Part shown: positions 1-7,504 of the stretch, piece by piece | Layout of the letters: every line of letters begins with the position of its first letter | Numbering within the stretch: position 1 is the first letter of the stretch | Assembly: GCA_045537295.1 (NCBI GenBank) | Contig: JAZSPG010000026.1 | Location: 1 to 17,586, forward strand | Direction of reading: 5' to 3' | Origin: Scatosoma sp045537295 | Lineage (GTDB): Bacteria > Bacillota > Clostridia > Christensenellales > Borkfalkiaceae | Length of the DNA stretch: 17,586 bases | Translations under genes and position numbers: made by a program | The notes under the pieces: model-generated | The model's database searches: none | The model's input: the letters and a program-made list of their open reading frames with translations, nothing else | What the model was told of the DNA's origin: nothing

Positions 1-770
1 CATTGCTCGATAACGCGGAAAACCGTTGTGCGATTATTACAGGTCCGAATATGGCGGGTAAAAGTACCTATATGCGCCAAGTCGCGCTGATAACTTTGAT
101 GGCGCATATCGGCGCGTTCGTACCCGCGCGAAACGCGGATATACCGATTACCGACAGGATTTTTACCCGCGTCGGCGCAAGCGATAATTTGATTTTAGAC
201 CAAAGTACTTTTATGGTGGAAATGACGGAAGTCGCAACCATTTTATTGCGCGCTACGCGCGATAGCTTGTTGGTTTTAGACGAGGTAGGGCGCGGAACGA
301 GTACCTACGACGGACTTTCGATTGCTTGGTCGGTCATTGAGTTTTTAGCGAAAAATATCCAAGCCAAAACCTTATTTTCTACGCATTATCACGAATTGAC
401 CGAGCTTGAAAACACCTTAGACGGCGTGAAAAACTATAAAGTTACGGTGAAAGAATTGAATGGTGCGGTGGTATTTTTGCGTAAAATCGCAAGAGGCGGG
501 GCGCACCGCAGTTTCGGTATTGAAGTAGCCTCGCTTGCGGGCGTTCCGCAAGAGGTTACCTCGCGTGCAAAGCTTATCTTGAAAGCGCTTGAAAAGAACG
601 ATTTGTTGGGTGGTAAAAAACCTATCGTTATCGAGGAAGAGGAAGTAAAAGAACGCACTTTTACCGAAGTGGAAAAGCTTCTTTTGCAAACGGATATCAA
701 CACGCTTTCGCCTATGCAAGCGTTGTTACTTATCGGGGATTTGAAGGATAGATTAGAAACGGAGAACTGA
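1..770 (+). CDS. mutS: DNA mismatch repair ATPase MutS, C-terminal part (5' truncated by window)
   Basis: This is the C-terminal ATPase half of MutS, which binds mismatched DNA as a dimer and recruits MutL using ATP. The frame is open to the left edge (first full codon at base 3), so the mismatch-binding, connector and lever domains lie outside the window. Visible landmarks are Walker A GPNMAGKST near residue 14, the STFMVEMTEV segment, Walker B with signature (LLVLDEVGRGTSTYDG) and the His loop STHYHEL. The C-terminal tail ends in the typical LSPMQALLLIGDLK stretch. One conserved spot differs: the usual GGADxSYGI reads GGAHRSFGI here. The gene ends in TGA one base before the mutL ATG, which implies translational coupling in a mutS-mutL-miaA operon. 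Confidence 0.97.
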   Translation, partial: LLDNAENRCAIITGPNMAGKSTYMRQVALITLMAHIGAFVPARNADIPITDRIFTRVGASDNLILDQSTFMVEMTEVATILLRATRDSLLVLDEVGRGTSTYDGLSIAWSVIEFLAKNIQAKTLFSTHYHELTELENTLDGVKNYKVTVKELNGAVVFLRKIARGGAHRSFGIEVASLAGVPQEVTSRAKLILKALEKNDLLGGKKPIVIEEEEVKERTFTEVEKLLLQTDINTLSPMQALLLIGDLKDRLETEN

Positions 771-771
771 T

Positions 772-2949
772 ATGGGCAAAATTAATATTTTACCTGCAAA
801 AGTATTTAACCGAATTGCCGCGGGTGAGGTGGTGGACAGACCTTATTCCGTCGTAAAAGAACTCGTGGAAAACGCTATCGACGCGGGCGCGACGGAAATA
901 GAGGTATATATCGAAAAGGGCGGTAAACAGTTAATCCGCATAATTGATAACGGTTGCGGGATTGAGCGCGAGGATTTACAGTCGGCGTTTATGCCACACG
1001 CAACGAGTAAAATTACAACGGCGGAAGATTTGAATACGATAACCACCTTGGGTTTTCGCGGTGAGGCGATTGCCTCGATTGCGTCCGTTTCAAAAATGAC
1101 GATAACCTCTAAGGTAAAGGGCGAAAAATGTTATAGCTTAACCTCCGACGGCGGTGAGCTTGGCAATATCGTGCAATCAGCGGGCAACGACGGTACGGAA
1201 GTTAGCGTGGAAATGCTCTTTTTCAACGCGCCCGTTCGGTTAGGGTTTTTGAAAACGGACAAGGGCGAAGAAGCGGATATTACGAATTTTATTTCGCGGT
1301 TTATTTTATGCCGTTCGGATATTGCCTTTACCTACTACGCCGACGGCAAAAAACTTTTACAATCCTTCGGAACGGGTGACGAAGAGGCGTTTTTGAGTAT
1401 TTACGGTGCGTCCGTACTCTCGCAATGTATCCGCATAGACGCGGAAAAACACGGTATTCGCGTGCGCGGTTATATCGGCAACCAAAATTATTCCAAACCG
1501 AATAAAAGCCACATCAATATTTTCTTGAACGGGCGGTTCATTTTTAATACGACGATAACGGCGTCCTTGACGGGCGCGTACAACGCGTATTTGATGAAAC
1601 GGCAGTTCCCGTTTTGCGTATTGCATATCACGATGCCTCCGCAAATCGTAGACGTAAACGTCCACCCGAATAAATCGGACGTGCGGTTTGCGAATAACAA
1701 CATTATTTACGGAACAATATACTCGATTATTTCCGCCGTTTTAGACGGTCACGTAAGCGCGGTAGAATATATCCTACCTTCGCCTGCGTCTGCGCCCACG
1801 CCCACGCCTTTGCAGGAAACGGAAAAAGAACCGATTACCCAAGAAACGATTGCTTTGCCCGTTGCGGAAGAAAAACCAAAGCCTCGTCAAAGCGGTATAT
1901 CCGAAAGCATTTTAGCCTTAGACGAGGAAGTAACGGAACACAAAAAACCGCTCAAAGAAAAGGTGTTTGACGAGCCGAAAAAGCCGTCTAAATCGTTTGG
2001 TTTTGCAACCTTTACCTATGAGGACGCGCAACGCGAAATCGAGCAAAATACGCCCGTTTTTACGGAAGTTAAAGAGGAAAAAGTTACGCAAATAACGGAT
2101 AAAGGGTATTATTCCTTAAAGGATATACCCGATTTACCGCAAGGCTTGCTTGTAAAAGCACGACATGGTAAACGCAAGGTAAGCAAAAAGACGAGCGGTA
2201 GCGGACGGTTAAAAAGTATGTTCCCCGATTTGCCTATGCAAAAACGAGGCTTAAAATTCCACGACAGCGACTACGAACAAGTTGTGACGGCGAGTTCCGA
2301 CGGCGACGCGTTTATGCAAAATAAACGGTATTTAGAGGAATTAGACTTAAAGGCAACGCAGGATAAAATTGATATAAACGCCTGTGTTTATCAGGGAAAA
2401 CTGTTCAATACCTATTTGTTATACGAATGTAATAACGATATATATATCATTGACCAGCACGCCGCGCACGAGCGTTTAATCTACAACCGTTTGCGCGAAA
2501 AAATGCGCAGTAGAACGGTGAATAGGCAACCTATGCTCTTGCCTTATGAACTTAGCGTAAACGCGGTAGAAGGCGCGTTTATCCGCGAAAAATTAACGGA
2601 AATAACGGAAATCGGTTTTGATATTCAAGAAAACGGATTAAATTCTTTTGCGGTAACGGCAATTCCCGCCGATTTGCCCCGCATTGATATCCAAGCGTTT
2701 TTCGGGCAAATTTTAAGCGATATTGACGGTTATAAGGCGATAAAAATAGACGAGCTACTCAAAGATAAATTAGCAACGACGGCTTGTAAATCGGCGGTAA
2801 AAGGCGGTATGGATTTATCTAAGGACGAGGCGGTGGAATTGCTTAGGCAAATGGACGGGGATATGAGCTTAAAATGCCCGCACGGCAGACCCGTCGTGAT
2901 TAAACTCACCCGTACCGATTTAGAAAAGCTGTTTAAGAGGATAGTGTGA
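772..2949 (+). CDS. mutL: DNA mismatch repair protein MutL (endonuclease type)
   Basis: MutL couples mismatch recognition by MutS to strand nicking. The N-terminal GHKL ATPase shows all its boxes: ELVENAIDAGA (catalytic Glu), DNGCGI, ATSKI and GFRGEA. The NVHPNKSDVRF segment marks the end of the N-terminal domain. A long charged, proline-rich linker (about residues 335-520) makes the protein 725 aa, longer than many MutL proteins. The C-terminal domain carries the endonuclease metal motif from D561 (DQHAAHER), ACKSAVK and CPHGRP, so this is the nicking class found in organisms without MutH. The last acidic position of the DQHA(x)2E(x)4E pattern is Asn (N572). The start ATG lies one base after the mutS stop, and the TGA stop overlaps the next start. 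Confidence 0.97.
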   Translation: MGKINILPAKVFNRIAAGEVVDRPYSVVKELVENAIDAGATEIEVYIEKGGKQLIRIIDNGCGIEREDLQSAFMPHATSKITTAEDLNTITTLGFRGEAIASIASVSKMTITSKVKGEKCYSLTSDGGELGNIVQSAGNDGTEVSVEMLFFNAPVRLGFLKTDKGEEADITNFISRFILCRSDIAFTYYADGKKLLQSFGTGDEEAFLSIYGASVLSQCIRIDAEKHGIRVRGYIGNQNYSKPNKSHINIFLNGRFIFNTTITASLTGAYNAYLMKRQFPFCVLHITMPPQIVDVNVHPNKSDVRFANNNIIYGTIYSIISAVLDGHVSAVEYILPSPASAPTPTPLQETEKEPITQETIALPVAEEKPKPRQSGISESILALDEEVTEHKKPLKEKVFDEPKKPSKSFGFATFTYEDAQREIEQNTPVFTEVKEEKVTQITDKGYYSLKDIPDLPQGLLVKARHGKRKVSKKTSGSGRLKSMFPDLPMQKRGLKFHDSDYEQVVTASSDGDAFMQNKRYLEELDLKATQDKIDINACVYQGKLFNTYLLYECNNDIYIIDQHAAHERLIYNRLREKMRSRTVNRQPMLLPYELSVNAVEGAFIREKLTEITEIGFDIQENGLNSFAVTAIPADLPRIDIQAFFGQILSDIDGYKAIKIDELLKDKLATTACKSAVKGGMDLSKDEAVELLRQMDGDMSLKCPHGRPVVIKLTRTDLEKLFKRIV

Positions 2950-3857
2950 TGCCGAAAGTGTTAGTCGTATGCGGTGCAACGGCGTCTGGCAAAACGGCGT
3001 TAGCGGTTGCGTGTGCAAAACAGTTAAATACCGAAATTATTTCGGCGGATTCCTTGCTCGTTTATAAAGGTTTGAATATCGGAACGGCAAAACCCACGAT
3101 TCAAGAGCGCGAGGGGATTATACACCACGCCATCGATATCGTTTCGCCGTTAGAAAATTTTTCCGTCAGCGATTACGAAAAATACGCCTTGCCTATTTTG
3201 GAAAGGATACTGCGCGAGGGGAAAACGCCGATTATTTGCGGGGGTACGGGTTTTTATATAAATTCTTTGCTTTATAAAAGTCAGTTCGGGAACGCGGGTG
3301 CTAATGAAGAGGTGCGCCGTAAATACGAAGAAATTTATAAAGAAAAAGGGCAAAGCTATTTGCATAGCTTATTAAAAGAAAAAGACCCGCAAAGCGCGGA
3401 AAAACTGCACGAGAACGATGTAAAACGCGTTATTCGTGCTTTGGAAATTTACGAGGTTACGGGCAGACCCAAATCCCAGCAAAACGACGAAAATATACCC
3501 CGTTTTGATTTTACGGCGGTTTCTATCGATTATCCGCGCGAGGAATTATACGATAGAATTAACCTGCGCGTAGAGCAAATGTTTGAAACAGGGCTTGTAG
3601 AAGAGGTAAAAACGCTAATGGCGCAAGGTGTAAGCACGTCCTCGCAATGTATGCAGGGGATAGGCTATAAAGAGGTTGCCGAGGGGTTGGAAAAAGATAG
3701 TTCTATCGAGGAAATAAAAGAGCTTATCAAGAAGAACACGCGCAATTACGCAAAAAGACAAATTACTTTTTTCAAAAGAATGCAAAACCATACCTATTTA
3801 ACCAAGCAAAATGCGACGGCGGACGAGGTAATCAAACTTTTAACGAACGAAAACTAA
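2949..3857 (+). CDS. miaA: tRNA dimethylallyltransferase MiaA
   Basis: MiaA transfers a dimethylallyl group from DMAPP to N6 of A37 in tRNAs that read UNN codons. Visible motifs are the P-loop GATASGKT near the N-terminus, ISADSLLVYKGLNIGTAKPT, the HHAIDIV box, PIICGGTGFYI, a basic ENDVKRVIRALEIYEVTG segment, QCMQGIGYKE and the C-terminal RNYAKRQITFFKR. The length of about 302 aa is normal. I place the start at ATG 2949, which overlaps the mutL TGA by one base and sits 7 nt after an AAGAGGA ribosome binding site (2935-2941). The GTG at 2946 is possible but too close to that site. It is the third gene of the mutS-mutL-miaA operon; miaA next to mutL is a common arrangement in Firmicutes. Confidence 0.97.
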   Translation: MPKVLVVCGATASGKTALAVACAKQLNTEIISADSLLVYKGLNIGTAKPTIQEREGIIHHAIDIVSPLENFSVSDYEKYALPILERILREGKTPIICGGTGFYINSLLYKSQFGNAGANEEVRRKYEEIYKEKGQSYLHSLLKEKDPQSAEKLHENDVKRVIRALEIYEVTGRPKSQQNDENIPRFDFTAVSIDYPREELYDRINLRVEQMFETGLVEEVKTLMAQGVSTSSQCMQGIGYKEVAEGLEKDSSIEEIKELIKKNTRNYAKRQITFFKRMQNHTYLTKQNATADEVIKLLTNEN

Positions 3858-3872
3858 TATTACGGTGAAAAT

Positions 3873-5099
3873 ATGACGATTGAAGAATTGATAAAAGACA
3901 GCGAATTAGAACTTGTCGAAAATTTCAAACTTGCGGACGAAATTAGTGAATACAATCAAGAAAAGGTGTTAAAAGCCTTTAATAAACATTCGATAGCCCT
4001 GCGCCATTTTAACGCGACGACGGGCTACGGTTACGGCGACGACGGGCGTTTTGTGCTTGGCGAGGTGTTTGCGGACTCGCTTGGCGCGGAAACGGGTATC
4101 GTTTCGCCTGCGTTGTTAAGCGGAACGCACGCTTTGACCGTCGCGCTTTTCGGCGTTTTGCGTACGGGCGATAAGGTGCTGTCCGTTTCGGGTATGCCTT
4201 ACGATACCATTCGCGGTGTCATTTACGGCGAGGGCAACGGCTCGTTAAAAGATTTCGGTATTTCTTTCGATTGTACGAATTTGACAAGCGACGGCAAATT
4301 CGATAAAACGAAAATCCAAGTGGATATGGCGCGTTTGGGGGATAAATTAAAAATGATTTATATCCAACGCTCCCGCGGATACGAACTTCGCGACGCGTTT
4401 ACCGTCGCGGAAATCAAAGAAATTTGCGAATTTGTGCGCGGGCTTGGGTTTAAGGGTTGTATTTTCGTGGATAACTGTTACGGTGAGTTTGTAGAAAAAT
4501 ACGAACCCTGCGACGTCGGCGCGGACGTGGCGGTGGGTTCGCTTATTAAAAATCCAGGCGGTGGACTTGCGCCCACGGGCGGATATATCGTAGGAAAAAG
4601 CGAATATATCGATAAAATCGGCAGGCGTTTAACCGCGCCGTCTATCGGCAACGAAGTGGGTTCGTACGCATACGGATATAGATTGTTTTATCAAGGCTTG
4701 TTCCTTGCTCCGCATACGGTAAACCAAGCGATAAAGGGTAGTTTGTTAATCGGTAAATGTATGGAAAAATTAGGGTATGAAAATTTTCCGAAATTAGACA
4801 AAACCCCGTCGGATATCACGCGCGCGATACGATTTGATACGGCTGAAAAGCTTTGCGGGTTTATTCAATCGGTACAAGAGGCGTCGCCCGTGGACAGTTT
4901 CGTTACCTTAGAACCGTGGGATATGCCGGGGTATGATAGCAAAGTAATTATGGCGGCAGGCTGTTTCGTGGAAGGTGCGTCTATCGAGCTTTCCGCCGAC
5001 GCGCCCGTCAAAGAACCGTATACCGCGTATTTTCAAGGCGGATTAACCTACGAACACGCAAAATATGCCTTAAAAAAGATGCTGGCAAAATTGTTGTAA
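3873..5099 (+). CDS. Methionine gamma-lyase/aluminium-resistance family PLP protein (YnbB-like)
   Basis: This is a fold-type I PLP-dependent protein of the Cys/Met metabolism superfamily, in the branch annotated as aluminium-resistance protein or methionine gamma-lyase family protein (YnbB of Bacillus). Landmarks are the active-site entrance SGTHALTVALFGVLRTGDKVLSV, the aspartate-containing FVDNCYGEFVE, and GSLIKNPGGGLAPTGGYI with K226 as the likely PLP Schiff-base lysine. At 408 aa it is full length. The true substrate of this branch is not established, so the name should not be read as a proven activity. It follows miaA by 15 nt and is the last gene before a strong terminator. In many Clostridia and Bacilli hfq lies between miaA and this gene; it is absent here. 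Confidence 0.9.
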   Translation: MTIEELIKDSELELVENFKLADEISEYNQEKVLKAFNKHSIALRHFNATTGYGYGDDGRFVLGEVFADSLGAETGIVSPALLSGTHALTVALFGVLRTGDKVLSVSGMPYDTIRGVIYGEGNGSLKDFGISFDCTNLTSDGKFDKTKIQVDMARLGDKLKMIYIQRSRGYELRDAFTVAEIKEICEFVRGLGFKGCIFVDNCYGEFVEKYEPCDVGADVAVGSLIKNPGGGLAPTGGYIVGKSEYIDKIGRRLTAPSIGNEVGSYAYGYRLFYQGLFLAPHTVNQAIKGSLLIGKCMEKLGYENFPKLDKTPSDITRAIRFDTAEKLCGFIQSVQEASPVDSFVTLEPWDMPGYDSKVIMAAGCFVEGASIELSADAPVKEPYTAYFQGGLTYEHAKYALKKMLAKLL

Positions 5100-5113
5100 A
5101 CAATAAAAAAGTA

Positions 5114-5160
5114 ACCCCGTACGGTTTGCGCGTACGGGGTATTTTGATGAATTTTTTTTA
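5114..5160. terminator. Bidirectional intrinsic terminator between convergent genes
   Basis: A perfect 10-bp stem (ACCCCGTACG at 5114-5123 with CGTACGGGGT at 5131-5140) closes a 7-nt loop. On the + strand it is followed by ATTTTGATGAA and then eight Ts. On the - strand it is followed by TTACTTTTTTATTG. It lies between the 3' ends of the methionine gamma-lyase-like gene and the DeoR gene, so it can stop both transcripts. The U-tract is cleaner in the - direction. Confidence 0.9.
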
Positions 5161-5161
5161 T

Positions 5162-5911
5162 TTATTCAGTAATAATTTGCGGGAATTTATCTACCTTAAC
5201 ACTATCGGGAACGGCGTGGTTGGTGACGATATAATCGACGTCGTTTAACGAGCATAAATGGAAGAGCGAGGTCTTTCCGAATTTCGTACTGTCGCAGAGG
5301 AACACTTTTTTCGTTGCGTGTTTAATCATAGCCTTACGGATAACGTTTTCTTCCTCGAAACAATCGTAAATTTCCCCGTCGTTCGTTACAGACCGCGCGG
5401 AGAAAAAGGCGATATCCGCGTGGAAATTACCTATCATTTCTTCCGCGTAATGCCCGATTAACACCGAACGGTTAACTTCCTGCACGCAACCGCCCGTAGA
5501 ATAGGCGGAAATATTGTTTTTTGCAAGCAAAGACAGGGTGTCGATACCGTTCGTGATTACGCGGATATTCTTAAATTCGGATAAATATTCCGCAATAAAG
5601 AACGCGGAGGTCGTGCCGTCCAAAAAAATCAAATCGCCGTTTTTAATAAGCTTAATCGCGGAAAGCGCGATTTTTTTCTTTTCAAAGCTGTTTTCGTGTA
5701 CGCGAAAGGTAAAGCTTGGGAAGAAATTGTTATCGTCGTTAAGTTGCGCTCCGCCGTGCGTTCTCGTAATTAAACCTTTTTTTTGTAAATCGTTTAATTT
5801 GCGTCGGACGGTAGACGGACTTACGAATAATCGTTCGGCTAATTCGTCGATAGTAGCGTATTGTGCGTTTTGTAAATATTCCAAAATTTCTTTTTCTTGA
5901 TTTTCTTTCAT
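5162..5911 (-). CDS. DeoR/GlpR-family transcriptional regulator
   Basis: A 249-aa DeoR-family repressor. Residues about 7-57 form the winged helix-turn-helix (ILEYLQ...TIDELAERLFVSPSTVRRKLNDLQKKGLITRTHGGAQL). The rest is the DeoRC sugar-phosphate-binding domain, with DGTTSAFFIAEYL, ITNG, STGG and LCDSTKFG landmarks. Proteins of this family usually bind a phosphorylated sugar or polyol and then release their operator. It is divergent from the glycerol-phosphate oxidation operon, so a GlpR-like role is the natural inference, with glycerol 3-phosphate or a related compound as ligand. The start ATG at 5911 has no good Shine-Dalgarno sequence (CGAGCAATCTT precedes it) and lies next to an inverted repeat, which may limit translation. 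Its promoter on the - strand is a perfect consensus. Confidence 0.93.
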   Translation of the reverse strand: MKENQEKEILEYLQNAQYATIDELAERLFVSPSTVRRKLNDLQKKGLITRTHGGAQLNDDNNFFPSFTFRVHENSFEKKKIALSAIKLIKNGDLIFLDGTTSAFFIAEYLSEFKNIRVITNGIDTLSLLAKNNISAYSTGGCVQEVNRSVLIGHYAEEMIGNFHADIAFFSARSVTNDGEIYDCFEEENVIRKAMIKHATKKVFLCDSTKFGKTSLFHLCSLNDVDYIVTNHAVPDSVKVDKFPQIITE

Positions 5912-5914
5912 AAG

Positions 5915-5941
5915 ATTGCTCGTTTTGGAAAAATGAGCGAT
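5915..5941. repeat. Imperfect inverted repeat at the DeoR start codon
   Basis: ATTGCTCGTTTT (5915-5926) faces AAAATGAGCGAT (5930-5941) across a 3-base centre, with 10 of 12 positions symmetric. It begins 4 bases upstream of the regulator start codon, inside its predicted 5' leader. It could be a second operator for autoregulation or a leader hairpin. I cannot tell which from sequence alone. Confidence 0.5.
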
Positions 5942-5976
5942 TGTTTTTCGCTAAAATTTCCTTTTTACCTTTCAAT

Positions 5977-5993
5977 ATTGCAAATTTTGCAAT
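5977..5993. promoter_or_regulatory. Putative DeoR operator (8-1-8 palindrome)
   Basis: ATTGCAAA and TTTGCAAT form a perfect inverted repeat around a single central T. The site sits upstream of the -35 of the rightward operon promoter and downstream of the leftward promoter of the regulator gene. A regulator bound here could block its own elongation and influence the divergent promoter. Assignment to the adjacent DeoR protein is by position and symmetry only. Confidence 0.55.
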
Positions 5994-5999
5994 TTCGCT

Positions 6000-6027
6000 T
6001 TGCTTATTTGCTTATTTATATTATAAT
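6000..6027 (+). promoter_or_regulatory. Promoter of the glycerol-phosphate oxidation operon
   Basis: A -35-like TTGCTT (6000-6005), a 16-bp spacer and TATAAT (6022-6027) precede the GlpA-like gene by about 46 bp. The -35 region consists of a tandem 8-mer, TTTGCTTA twice (5999-6014). The -10 overlaps the -10 of the leftward promoter, so the two directions compete for the same DNA. Confidence 0.65.
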
Positions 6028-6048
6028 ATAAGTAAATAAAACTGTCAA
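6020..6048 (-). promoter_or_regulatory. Consensus sigma-A promoter of the DeoR gene
   Basis: Read on the - strand, TTGACA (6048-6043), a 17-bp spacer and TATAAT (6025-6020) match the housekeeping consensus at every position. It would give a leader of roughly 100 nt before the regulator ATG. That leader contains the 8-1-8 palindrome and the second inverted repeat. Confidence 0.8.
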
Positions 6049-6073
6049 GTATTTTGATAAAAAAGGAGCAAGA

Positions 6074-7504
6074 ATGTTTGACGTTATCGTAATAGGCGGA
6101 GGGGTAATCGGCGGTACGATTTTAAGAGAATTGACCAAATACCGTCTTTCCGTTTGCCTCGTAGAAAAAGAAAACGATATTTGTATGGGACAAAGCAAAG
6201 CGAACAGCGGAATCGTACACGCGGGGTTTGACGCTCAGCCCGGTTCGCTGAAAGCACGCTTTAACGTAGAGGGCAATAAAATGATGCCCGCATACGCGGA
6301 GGAATTAGGCGTGAAATTCGTCAATAACGGTTCGTTGGTCGTGGCGTTTACCGAGGAAGATTTGCAAACCTTGCAGGACTTAAAAACGCGCGGTGAAAAG
6401 AACGGCGTTCCCGATATGGAAATTTTAACCAAGGAACAACTTCGCGCGTTAGAGCCGAATATTTCCGATAAAGCGTTGGGCGCGTTATACGCGAAAACGG
6501 GCGGAATTATTTGTCCTTACGGTCTGACGATTGCCTCTATCGGTAACGCAATGGACAACGGCGCGAAATTGTACACCGATTTCGAGGTGGTAAATCTTCA
6601 AAAAACGGACGGTATTTTTACGGTAAGCGCAAAGGACGGTAGAACGCTTAATTCGCGTTTGGTGATTAACTGCGCGGGGCTTGCAAGCGGTAAAATCGCG
6701 CAAATAGCGGGCGATAGCGATATTTTCGTATCGGCACGGAAAGGCGAGTATATTTTGTTGGACAGGGAAAGCGGGGATTTCGTTTCGCATACCTTATTCT
6801 TTACGCCTACGAAAGCGGGGAAAGGGATACTCGTTACGCAAACGGTAGACAACAATATTTTGCTTGGACCAACTTCCGAAGAACAGGAAACGGGCTGTAC
6901 GGACACGACGGCGGACGGTTTGGCGTTTGTTACTCAAAAGGTACGCATGATGACGAACAATCCCCCGCTTTTTAATACGATAACCTCGTTTGCGGGCGTT
7001 CGCGCGTATAGCAATAGGCACGATTTTATTATCGAGGAAAGCAAGGCGGTTGAGGGGTTAATTCATTGTGCGGGTATTGAATCGCCTGGGCTTACTTCTG
7101 CGCCCGCGATTGCGAAATTCGTAACGGAAACGCTCGTTTGTAAGATGCTGAATCCCGCGAAAAACGAAAACTTTAACGGCAAACGCGAGGCGGATTACTT
7201 CTTTAAGAATTTATCTATCGAGGAAAAGAACGCGATTATCGCAAAAGACACGTCGTACGGTAAAATCGTTTGCCGTTGCGAACAAATCACCGAAGGTGAA
7301 ATTATCCGCGCTATCCGTGAAAATCCGCCCGCGAAAAATATCGACGCGGTAAAACGCAGGACGCGTGCGGGTATGGGCAGATGCCAAGGCGGTTTTTGTC
7401 AGCCGTACGTTGCGGAACTAATTGCCAAAGAACAAAATATCCCGTTTGAAAAAGTAACGAAAAACAGAAAGGGAGCAGAACTCGTCGTGGGGGTGAGCAA
7501 ATGA
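6074..7504 (+). CDS. GlpA-like NAD(P)/FAD-dependent oxidoreductase with C-terminal [2Fe-2S] BFD domain
   Basis: A 476-aa flavoprotein of the DAO/glycerol-3-phosphate dehydrogenase family. The N-terminal FAD dinucleotide fold begins with VIVIGGGVIGGTI and is followed by QSKANSGIVHAGFD. The C-terminal 80 residues form a BFD-like [2Fe-2S] domain with C400, C402, C437 and C442 (CxC...CxxxxC). This matches anaerobic glycerol-3-phosphate dehydrogenase subunit A and related Clostridia proteins that oxidise glycerol 3-phosphate to dihydroxyacetone phosphate. A related 2-hydroxyacid substrate cannot be excluded. The start is fixed by AAGGAG at 6063-6068. The ATG of the next gene overlaps its stop (ATGA), as expected for subunits of one complex. 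No glycerol kinase or uptake facilitator is visible in the window. Confidence 0.88.
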   Translation: MFDVIVIGGGVIGGTILRELTKYRLSVCLVEKENDICMGQSKANSGIVHAGFDAQPGSLKARFNVEGNKMMPAYAEELGVKFVNNGSLVVAFTEEDLQTLQDLKTRGEKNGVPDMEILTKEQLRALEPNISDKALGALYAKTGGIICPYGLTIASIGNAMDNGAKLYTDFEVVNLQKTDGIFTVSAKDGRTLNSRLVINCAGLASGKIAQIAGDSDIFVSARKGEYILLDRESGDFVSHTLFFTPTKAGKGILVTQTVDNNILLGPTSEEQETGCTDTTADGLAFVTQKVRMMTNNPPLFNTITSFAGVRAYSNRHDFIIEESKAVEGLIHCAGIESPGLTSAPAIAKFVTETLVCKMLNPAKNENFNGKREADYFFKNLSIEEKNAIIAKDTSYGKIVCRCEQITEGEIIRAIRENPPAKNIDAVKRRTRAGMGRCQGGFCQPYVAELIAKEQNIPFEKVTKNRKGAELVVGVSK

